DNA of 40,205 nucleotides from Rickettsia typhi (lineage in GTDB: Bacteria > Pseudomonadota > Alphaproteobacteria > Rickettsiales > UBA1997), in contig CAMCME010000011.1 in assembly GCA_945875925.1 (NCBI GenBank), positions 1-40,205 on the forward strand. Direction: 5' to 3'. The notes under the pieces are model-generated. The model did no database searches and was not told the origin of the DNA. It was given only the letters and a program-made list of their open reading frames with translations. The position numbers and the translations under genes were made by a program. Below are positions 33,438 to 40,205 of the stretch, one piece after another (the first letter of the stretch is position 1; each line of letters opens with the position of its first letter).

Positions 33438-33974
33438 GTGAAATCAAAAAGTCCGACATCGACAAATTTCGATAAATTGTTTCGTATTAACGAACAAATT
33501 AAAGCCAGTGAAGTAAGGCTAATTGACCAAGACGGCAAAATGCTTGGGGTCGTTCCTATTTCTGAGGCAATTAAAATGGCTGAAGTTGTTGGCCTAGATG
33601 TGGTTGAGGTTTCTCCTAATGTTACTCCGCCAGTTTGTAAAATTTCAAACTTCGGCAAGATGAGATATGAGCTGCAAAAGAAAGCTTCTGACGCCAAGAA
33701 AAAACAAAAAATTGTTGAAACCAAAGAAGTTAAAATGTCATTCAACATTGGCAAAGGCGACTATGATGTAAAAATTAAACACACCAAAAAATTCATCGAA
33801 AAAGGTGATAAAGCTAAAGTAACTATCCGGATGAAAGGTAGAGAAATTACTCATCTTGAAATTGCTCAACAAATGATGGCAAATATTTTAATAGATACTG
33901 AAGAGTTTGCTAAACCAGAAATGGGTCCAAGATTGGAAGGCATGCAGATGGTAGTAATTCTTGTTAAAAAATAA
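33438..33974 (+). CDS. infC: Translation initiation factor IF-3
   Basis: Binds the 30S subunit, blocks premature 50S joining and checks start-codon/initiator pairing. The 178 residues have both IF-3 domains: an N-terminal domain with FRINEQIKASEVRLIDQDG (about 15-33) and PPVCKISNFGKMRYEL, a Lys-rich linker, and a C-terminal domain with IGKGDYDVKIKHTKKF and KVTIRMKGREITH. The start is GTG at 33438, with no Shine-Dalgarno; rare start codons are typical for infC and allow self-control. rpmI and rplT, its usual followers, are missing; glutamate dehydrogenase comes next, 15 nt on. Confidence 0.96.
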   Translation: MKSKSPTSTNFDKLFRINEQIKASEVRLIDQDGKMLGVVPISEAIKMAEVVGLDVVEVSPNVTPPVCKISNFGKMRYELQKKASDAKKKQKIVETKEVKMSFNIGKGDYDVKIKHTKKFIEKGDKAKVTIRMKGREITHLEIAQQMMANILIDTEEFAKPEMGPRLEGMQMVVILVKK

Positions 33975-33989
33975 AATCCCCGAGAATAT

Positions 33990-36900
33990 ATGGAAAAAAT
34001 GCAAAATTTAATCGAGAGAATTATTGATATTTCTCGTTCTAAAAAACATTCAGAAAAATTTTCAACTAAGAATTTTGAGAATTTCGTAAAGAATTTTTAT
34101 TTACAAAATCAAGGAATGGATTTTGTAAATTATTCTGAAGAAGAGCTTTATAATGCGGCTCTATTAAGTTTTGATTTTTTCTCAAAAAGAGAATTGGGTA
34201 AATTTAAAATTAGAATTTACAACCCAAGCAAAGACAAAGATGGTTTTGAATCTAGTCACACTTTTTTTGACATAGTTAATGATGACATGCCTTTCTTGGT
34301 TGATTCAATTGTCACTCATTTAAATAAATCTGACATCATTATCAAAAATATCATTCACCCAGTTTATTCTGTGGTTCGTGATGAGAAAGGTGTTTTGAAG
34401 GAAATTCTTCATGAAAAAGGTTCTAAGCAAGAATCTTTAATTCAGTTACATTTAGATAAAATTGTCTCTGCAACAAATATTCAAAATTTAGAAAAAGAAG
34501 TTACTAAACTTCTAGAAACCATCAATTTGGTGGTTACAGATTGGAAAGAAATGGTTGTTGCGGTTCAAAATTCTCAAGCCCAAATTGATAATGCTAAAAA
34601 CTTAAATAAAAGCGCTGGTGAAATTAGCGAAATTAAAGATTTTATTTCTTGGATAATTGACGGAAATTTCATCTTACTTGGCACCAAAGAATTCGATATT
34701 AAAGAAGTTAAAAAAGGCGAATATCAACTTGAAGAAGTTAAAAATTCGGCACTTGGTGTTTTCAGATCTGAATATGAAGATCTTAGACCAAGAGTTTTAA
34801 ATTCATCTTTTGGGGAAGTTAGCGATTCAGTTTCAAATCCATATGTGATCGAAATTTTGAAATCGCGTTACAAAACTTGCATCCATAAAATTTCAAGTGC
34901 GGAAAGAATCCGAATCCAAAAAATTTCTCCAGATGGCAAAATCATCGGGGAATATAGATTTGTTGGATTGTTCACAACTACAGCTTACAGCCAAAATCCA
35001 AATTCGATTCCTTTAATCAAAAATAAAATTGCTAAAGTTATTGCCGATTCTGGCTTCAATAAAGGCGGTCATAATTATAAAGATTTAGTTTCAATTTTAG
35101 AAAGTTATCCACGCGACGAATTATTCCAAATTAGTGCTGATGATTTGCTAAGAATCTCTACAGGAATTGTGGCAATTTGTGGCAGATCACAAGTTAGATT
35201 TTTTGCCCGCAAAGATAAATTTAGCCGCTTCGTTAGTTGCTTAATTTTCACTCCAAGAGATCGCAGTAATTCAGATTTAAGAGATAAAATTAAAGCTTAC
35301 TTGGCCGATAATTATAAAGGCGAAGTTACAGATTCTTTCGTGCAAATCACTGAATCTAGATTAATCAGATTTCATGTAATTATCAGAACCGATAATGGCA
35401 TTTCTGATGCTGTTGATGAAGCTAGAGTTGAATATGATTTAACCAACATGACCAAGGTTTGGAGCGATGATTTAAAAGAAACAATTCAAGCTAAATTTAA
35501 TGAAGAGAAGCAAGCTTATTTATATGCCAAATATAAAAATGCTTTCTCAGTAAGTTATGTTAATCGCTTTGATTCAAGACGCGGAGCCATTGATATTGAT
35601 AGAATTGAACAATGTTTAGAAAAAAAATCGACTTTGTTTAATCTTTACAAATCTTCTAATGTTTTAGATGAAGATGTCAGTGAACTTAAAATTTATAACC
35701 CACAAAAAGAGCTAATTCTTTCTGACATAATGCCGGTTTTAGAAAGCTTTGGTTTCAATGTTATTCAAGAATATACTTACACAGTTACTCCAGAAAATTT
35801 GGATGGCGGTAAATCAGATAAAAAAGTTTGGATTCATTATTTCCACTTAAATTTAAGCAAATCTGGCAGACTTCTTTCAGCTAAAACTAAAAATAATTTT
35901 GAAAAACTTATCTCATTAATTTGGGCGGGAATTTCAACCGTTGGGCCTTTGAACAAGCTTGTAGTGGCTGCAGATTTAAACTGGAAACAGATTTACATGT
36001 TGTCTGCTTACACAAAATATATTTATCAAGCTGGCTTTAGATATAACCAATCTTACATCGCCGATGTTTTGGTTAAATATCACAACATTACTAAACTTTT
36101 GGTTGAATTATTCGAAGCAAAATTCGACCCAAGTTTGAAAATTCCTTTGTCAGAAAGACAAAAGAAGATTGATAAAATCTCTGCTCAAATTGAAGAAGGT
36201 TTGACTAAAGTTACTGATATTACAAATGACGCGGTAATTAAAAAAATCTTCAACGCAATCAAGGCAACGCTTCGCACCAATTATTATCAAAATAATGATG
36301 GTGTGTTTAAAGGTTACATTTCTCTTAAATTTGATTGCAAAGAGGTTTCTGATCTTCCACTTCCACTTCCTTATGCAGAAATATTTGTTTATTCAGCAAA
36401 AGTTGAAGGCATCCATTTACGCGGTGGTAGAGTAGCTCGTGGTGGACTTCGTTGGTCAGATCGTCACGAAGATTTTCGTACAGAAGTCTTGGGTTTAATG
36501 AAAGCTCAAATGACTAAAAATGCTGTAATCGTGCCAGTTGGTTCTAAAGGTGGATTCGTGGTTAAAAAACCAACAGATGGTTTAACTAGAGATGAAATTC
36601 AACAAGAAGGCATCGAATGCTATAAAACATTCTTACGCGGTTTGTTAGATTTAACTGACAATGTAATTAACGGCAAAATTGACTCCCCACAAAATTCTGT
36701 GATGTTTGATGTAGCTGATCCTTATTTGGTGGTTGCAGCGGATAAAGGAACTGCAACTTTCTCAGATATAGCGAATTCTATTTCTGCCGAATATAATTTT
36801 TGGCTTGGAGACGCTTTCGCATCAGGCGGCTCAGTTGGTTATGACCATAAAAAAATGGGTATCACTGCTAAAGGTGCTTGGATTTCTGTGCAAAGACATT

Positions 36901-38834
36901 TCCGCGAAATGGGAATCGATACTCAAACTCAAGATTTTACTTGTGCTGGTATTGGTGATTTGGCAGGCGATGTATTTGGTAATGGCATGCTTCTTTCTGA
37001 ACATATCAAAATGGTCGCGGCATTTAACCATATGCATATTTTCCTTGATCCAAATCCAAATTCTGCAACATCTTTCAAAGAGCGCGTTCGCATGTTTAAC
37101 TTGCCGCGCTCAAGTTGGGCTGATTACAACGCTTCTCTGATTTCAGAGGGGGGAGGAATTTTTGAAAGAAGCACCAAAGTAATTAAAATTACTGAACAAG
37201 TTAAAGCTGTTTTAGATATTACTGAAGATGAGTTAACTCCAAAAGATTTAATCAAAGCCATCTTAAAATCTAAAGTAGATCTATTATGGAATGGCGGTAT
37301 CGGAACTTATGTAAAAGCTTCTGATGAATCTCACCAAGATGTAGGAGATCGCGCTAATGACGATCTTCGTATCAATGGCAACGAGCTTAGATGTAAAGTT
37401 ATAGGCGAGGGTGGAAATTTAGGATTCACTCAAAAAGGTCGTATCGAATATGCTCTAAATGGTGGCCGCATCAACACTGACGCCATGGATAACTCGGCAG
37501 GTGTAGATTGTTCAGATCATGAAGTGAATATTAAAATTGCTTTGACTCAAGCTTTACGCAGCAAAAAACTTACTTTAGGAGAAAGAAATAAAGTCTTGGA
37601 ATCAATGACAGACAATGTTTCAGACTTAGTTTTGGCTGATAATAGATTGCAAACTCAAGCTATTTCAATCGCTTCTTTCCAAGGCGCCTCAGCTTTGAAT
37701 GAACAAGCGCAATTTTTGAGCAAGTTAGAAAAAACAGGATTACTAAATCGCAAAATTGAATTTTTACCTTTCAAAAAAGATATCGATAAAAAACAAATCG
37801 ATCGCATTGGCCTTTCTAGACCTGAGCTATGCGTGATGTTGTCATATTCTAAGATGGATATTTACAACAATATTCTGGCCTCAAATTTGGTGAAGGATAA
37901 ATATTTCTCTCATGATTTATTTTCTTATTTCCCAACTTTAATGCAGAAAAAATTTGTTGAAGAAATTGAAGGTCATCAACTTAGAAATGAAATTATAGCA
38001 ACTCAAATTACCAACTTCGTAGTTAACAGAACTGGTATCACTTTTGTAAATCAAATTTGTCAAGATAGCGGATTTGGTATTGTTGATGTGGTTAAATGTT
38101 TAATCATCGCTTGTGACTCTTTCAGACTTCACGAAGTATGGGAAGAAATTGAAAATTTGGATGGAAAAATTAATACCGATATTCAAGCCCAAATGTTCTT
38201 ACATTCGAACAAACTTCTTGAAAGATCAGTTTTGTGGCTGCTTAGAAACCAATCCAAAGGCAATATCACAGCTAGTATCACTCGCTTCAAGAAAATTGCT
38301 GATGAATTATCAGGAATCTTGTCAGAAGTTCTAGCTAAGGCTTCGAAAGAATCTTTCGAAAGAAAAGTTGAAAGATATTGCGTAAGTAATGTTGATCGCA
38401 AATTAGCTATTAGAATTGCTTCAATGGATCCTTTGGCATCAACTTTCGACATCGCAGAAATTTCTGCTGAATCGCATTTTGATCTAAAATCTATTGCCAA
38501 AATCTATTTCGCTGTGGGAACAAGATTCTCATTAAAATGGTTGCGCAGCAAGGTTTCAAACTTGTCTTACGAAAATCCTTGGCAAAAACTTTCAAGTAAA
38601 ACAATTCTTGAAGATCTTTATACTTACCAAATGAACATCGCTAAGCGCGCAGTTATTTCTAGTAAGAATGACAGTAATGTTTTTGAAGAAAATTCTTTAG
38701 AAGGTTGGATTAAAACCGTGAATTTCTTGGTAGAAAGATTTGATAACTTCATTTCCGATTTAAAAGAAAATCCAAATCCAGATATTTCAGTTTTCATCGT
38801 AGCTTTAAATCGCTTGAAACCTTTAGTCAGTTAG
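33990..38834 (+). CDS. NAD-dependent glutamate dehydrogenase, large (about 180 kDa) type
   Basis: Oxidises glutamate to 2-oxoglutarate and ammonia with NAD+, feeding amino-acid carbon into the TCA cycle. With 1614 residues it is the large-subunit class found in proteobacteria, active as an oligomer in the cytoplasm. Long N-terminal regulatory segments (ACT-like and helical) cover about 1-700. The catalytic core follows, with LRGGRVARGGLRWSDRHEDF near 808-827, MTKNAVIVPVGSKGGFV, GIGDLAGDVFGNGML near 985-1000 and EGGNLGFTQKGRIEYAL. ATG 33999 is an alternative start. The gene is 15 nt after infC and ends before a hairpin and tRNA-Leu. Confidence 0.96.
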   Translation: MEKMQNLIERIIDISRSKKHSEKFSTKNFENFVKNFYLQNQGMDFVNYSEEELYNAALLSFDFFSKRELGKFKIRIYNPSKDKDGFESSHTFFDIVNDDMPFLVDSIVTHLNKSDIIIKNIIHPVYSVVRDEKGVLKEILHEKGSKQESLIQLHLDKIVSATNIQNLEKEVTKLLETINLVVTDWKEMVVAVQNSQAQIDNAKNLNKSAGEISEIKDFISWIIDGNFILLGTKEFDIKEVKKGEYQLEEVKNSALGVFRSEYEDLRPRVLNSSFGEVSDSVSNPYVIEILKSRYKTCIHKISSAERIRIQKISPDGKIIGEYRFVGLFTTTAYSQNPNSIPLIKNKIAKVIADSGFNKGGHNYKDLVSILESYPRDELFQISADDLLRISTGIVAICGRSQVRFFARKDKFSRFVSCLIFTPRDRSNSDLRDKIKAYLADNYKGEVTDSFVQITESRLIRFHVIIRTDNGISDAVDEARVEYDLTNMTKVWSDDLKETIQAKFNEEKQAYLYAKYKNAFSVSYVNRFDSRRGAIDIDRIEQCLEKKSTLFNLYKSSNVLDEDVSELKIYNPQKELILSDIMPVLESFGFNVIQEYTYTVTPENLDGGKSDKKVWIHYFHLNLSKSGRLLSAKTKNNFEKLISLIWAGISTVGPLNKLVVAADLNWKQIYMLSAYTKYIYQAGFRYNQSYIADVLVKYHNITKLLVELFEAKFDPSLKIPLSERQKKIDKISAQIEEGLTKVTDITNDAVIKKIFNAIKATLRTNYYQNNDGVFKGYISLKFDCKEVSDLPLPLPYAEIFVYSAKVEGIHLRGGRVARGGLRWSDRHEDFRTEVLGLMKAQMTKNAVIVPVGSKGGFVVKKPTDGLTRDEIQQEGIECYKTFLRGLLDLTDNVINGKIDSPQNSVMFDVADPYLVVAADKGTATFSDIANSISAEYNFWLGDAFASGGSVGYDHKKMGITAKGAWISVQRHFREMGIDTQTQDFTCAGIGDLAGDVFGNGMLLSEHIKMVAAFNHMHIFLDPNPNSATSFKERVRMFNLPRSSWADYNASLISEGGGIFERSTKVIKITEQVKAVLDITEDELTPKDLIKAILKSKVDLLWNGGIGTYVKASDESHQDVGDRANDDLRINGNELRCKVIGEGGNLGFTQKGRIEYALNGGRINTDAMDNSAGVDCSDHEVNIKIALTQALRSKKLTLGERNKVLESMTDNVSDLVLADNRLQTQAISIASFQGASALNEQAQFLSKLEKTGLLNRKIEFLPFKKDIDKKQIDRIGLSRPELCVMLSYSKMDIYNNILASNLVKDKYFSHDLFSYFPTLMQKKFVEEIEGHQLRNEIIATQITNFVVNRTGITFVNQICQDSGFGIVDVVKCLIIACDSFRLHEVWEEIENLDGKINTDIQAQMFLHSNKLLERSVLWLLRNQSKGNITASITRFKKIADELSGILSEVLAKASKESFERKVERYCVSNVDRKLAIRIASMDPLASTFDIAEISAESHFDLKSIAKIYFAVGTRFSLKWLRSKVSNLSYENPWQKLSSKTILEDLYTYQMNIAKRAVISSKNDSNVFEENSLEGWIKTVNFLVERFDNFISDLKENPNPDISVFIVALNRLKPLVS

Positions 38835-38843
38835 TTTTATTGT

Positions 38844-38866
38844 GTTCTCCTGCTTTAAAGGAGAAC
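38844..38866 (+). terminator. Hairpin between glutamate dehydrogenase and tRNA-Leu
   Basis: The perfect stem gttctcct/aggagaac (38844-38851 with 38859-38866) has a 7-nt loop. It starts 10 nt after the dehydrogenase stop and ends 10 nt before the tRNA. There is no T-run, so it may be a processing or stability element rather than a true terminator. Confidence 0.5.
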
Positions 38867-38875
38867 GCGATTTTC

Positions 38876-38962
38876 GCGGTCGTGGCGGAATTGGTATACG
38901 CGCAACATTGAGGTTGTTGTGGGGTAAAACCCGTGGAAGTTCAAATCTTCTCGACCGCACCA
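38876..38962 (+). tRNA. tRNA-Leu (anticodon GAG)
   Basis: The acceptor stem gcggtcg (38876-38882) pairs perfectly with cgaccgc (38952-38958). The anticodon loop ttgaggt between caaca and tgttg gives anticodon GAG, which reads CUC and CUU. A long class II variable arm (ggggtaaaaccc) and a T-loop ttcaaat are present, as expected for leucine. The CCA end is encoded (38960-38962). Confidence 0.95.
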
Positions 38963-39027
38963 TCCTAAGCTTCTCAAACTTCGGTTGGCAGACCACTTTG
39001 ATTAATAAATAAACCAAATACACATCT

Positions 39028-40137
39028 ATGAAACTTCTCGTCTTAAAAGAAATCGCAGCTAATGAAAATCGTGTAGCGCTTACTCCTGATGTGATTTCTA
39101 AATATCAAAAATTTGGTGTAGAAGTTTTTATAGAGCAAGTTGCTGGTGAAAAATCAGCTATTTCTGATGAGCTTTATGTGAAGCAAGGTGCCAAAATCAT
39201 TTCTAATATTGATGAAGTTTTGCCAGAAATTGATGTGATTATTTCGGTGCAAAGAACAGAAGTTAATCTGAGTAAAATCAAACAAGGCGTGGTCTTCATC
39301 GCGCTTTTAAATCCACATTTCCAAAAAGAAAAAATCGCTGATTTTGCTTCCGCAAATATTTCGGCTTTTTCTTTAGAATTATTACCAAGAACTAGCCGCG
39401 CTCAAGCCATGGATGTGCTTTCATCTCAAAGTAATTTGGCTGGATATAGAGCTGTTATTGATGCGGTTTATGAATTGCCAAAAATAGTTCCAATGATGAT
39501 GACTGCTGCGGGAACAATTTCTGCGGCTAAATTTATGATTCTAGGCGCAGGTGTTGCAGGCCTTCAAGCCATTGCAACAGCTAAAAGACTTGGTGCAATT
39601 GTTTGCGCTTTTGATGTTCGTGCAGCTGCTAAAGAACAAGTGCAAAGCTTAGGCGCCAAATTTATCGAAGTGAAAGTTGAAGGCTCTGAAGCCAATGACG
39701 GCGTATATGCAAAAGAAGTTAGCGAAGATTATAAAAAACGCCAAGAGCAGCTTTTAAAAGACACAATTCAAACTCAAGATGTGGTTATCACAACAGCTTT
39801 AATTCCAGGTAAAAAAGCTCCAATTCTTCTTACTGAAGATATGGTGAAAGTTATGAAACCTGGTGCATTAATTATCGACTTAGCTGCAGTAAATGGCGGC
39901 AATTGCGCTTTGACTGAAGTTAATAAAATTATCGAAGTAAATGGCGTAAAAATTATCGGTTACGAAAATTTCCCAAGCCGTGTTGCCGCAGACGCCAGCA
40001 AATTGCTTGCTAAAAATATTCTGAACTTTTTTGAACTTCTTATTAGCAAAGAAAATAATTCTCTGGCAATAAATCTTGAAGATGATTTGGTTAAATCAAC
40101 CCTTGTTTCTCACTCAGGAAAGGTAACTTTAGCTTAA
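39028..40137 (+). CDS. pntAA: NAD(P) transhydrogenase subunit alpha part 1
   Basis: The NAD(H)-binding, cytoplasmic domain I of proton-translocating transhydrogenase, which drives NADPH formation with the proton gradient. It has 369 residues, the length of the split PntAA form; the membrane parts PntAB and PntB should follow beyond the window. Motifs: KEIAANENRVALTPD (7-21), the RTSRAQAMDVLSSQSNLAGY block (121-140) that separates it from alanine dehydrogenase, and the Rossmann GAGVAG (173-178). It is preceded by tRNA-Leu and has no Shine-Dalgarno. Confidence 0.95.
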   Translation: MKLLVLKEIAANENRVALTPDVISKYQKFGVEVFIEQVAGEKSAISDELYVKQGAKIISNIDEVLPEIDVIISVQRTEVNLSKIKQGVVFIALLNPHFQKEKIADFASANISAFSLELLPRTSRAQAMDVLSSQSNLAGYRAVIDAVYELPKIVPMMMTAAGTISAAKFMILGAGVAGLQAIATAKRLGAIVCAFDVRAAAKEQVQSLGAKFIEVKVEGSEANDGVYAKEVSEDYKKRQEQLLKDTIQTQDVVITTALIPGKKAPILLTEDMVKVMKPGALIIDLAAVNGGNCALTEVNKIIEVNGVKIIGYENFPSRVAADASKLLAKNILNFFELLISKENNSLAINLEDDLVKSTLVSHSGKVTLA

Positions 40138-40143
40138 AACAAC

Positions 40144-40205
40144 ATGGTGACTGAAAAAAAATATGACAGCACTTATGAATCAGAATTTGGGATTGATCAA
40201 AATAT
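40144..40205 (+). CDS. 5' end of a small unidentified gene after pntAA
   Basis: An ATG 6 nt after the pntAA stop opens a frame (MVTEKKYDSTYESEF...) that runs off the window. The close spacing suggests the same operon. Its start does not look like the membrane-bound PntAB. In many alphaproteobacteria a small protein gene lies between pntAA and pntAB, which could be the case here, but I cannot identify it. Confidence 0.4.
   Translation, partial: MVTEKKYDSTYESEFGIDQN

Noticed and set aside
36805..37140. Frames in other phases inside glutamate dehydrogenase, clpB and the 910-residue gene
   Set aside because: They are shadows of strongly supported genes without their own family signatures.
1..40205. 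CRISPR array
   Set aside because: No regularly spaced direct repeats were seen; all repeats found are palindromes or short tandem units.

Overview
The window is a low-G+C (roughly one third by eye), gene-dense stretch of an alphaproteobacterium. The gene set recalls Rickettsiales or a related host-associated lineage. It has a very long NAD-dependent glutamate dehydrogenase, a stand-alone alpha-1 subunit of NAD(P) transhydrogenase, an SRP RNA directly in front of dnaX, a short DnaX, many long palindromic repeats between genes, and almost no Shine-Dalgarno sequences. Against a strictly parasitic lifestyle, it keeps leuC (leucine synthesis), glyA and an SDR-type threonine dehydrogenase. The placement is an inference from gene content; no 16S gene is present.

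Layout. 1-700: the C-terminal remnant of an outer-membrane barrel, a terminator and a 162-nt near-perfect palindrome. 827-3412: clpB. 3553-7258: a DUF1993 protein, a small orphan, and a 910-residue protein. That protein joins a peptidyl-tRNA-hydrolase-like domain, a coiled-coil/ankyrin-like middle and a class I glutamine-amidotransferase (peptidase C26-like) domain; it is the most unusual gene here. 7709-13383 (+): SRP RNA, dnaX, a receiver protein fused to a degenerate histidine kinase, and a large AsmA/YhdP-like envelope protein. 13417-23897 (-): threonine dehydrogenase, rlmI, a GST-like protein, glyA, an S49 peptidase, an MFS transporter, leuC and a DEAD-box helicase. 24159-27220 (+): a surface cluster of an unknown hydrophilic protein, an outer-membrane barrel and a phosphoethanolamine transferase. 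This cluster converges on a CLC chloride transporter at 27203-28483 (-).

28691-33185 holds an MsrB-MsrA fusion, tolQ, and the conserved lpoA-like / rsmI / yraN neighbourhood. 33438-40205 (+) holds infC behind a structured leader, NAD-glutamate dehydrogenase, tRNA-Leu(GAG), pntAA and the start of one more gene.

How the genes fit together: glutamate dehydrogenase feeds amino-acid carbon into the TCA cycle. Threonine dehydrogenase and glyA link threonine, glycine, serine and one-carbon units. Transhydrogenase balances NADH and NADPH. ClpB, MsrBA and the S49 peptidase handle protein damage, while tolQ, the YhdP-like protein, the LpoA-like lipoprotein, EptA and the barrel serve the Gram-negative envelope. 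Intergenic spaces carry at least six long inverted repeats, three of which share the same outer sequence.
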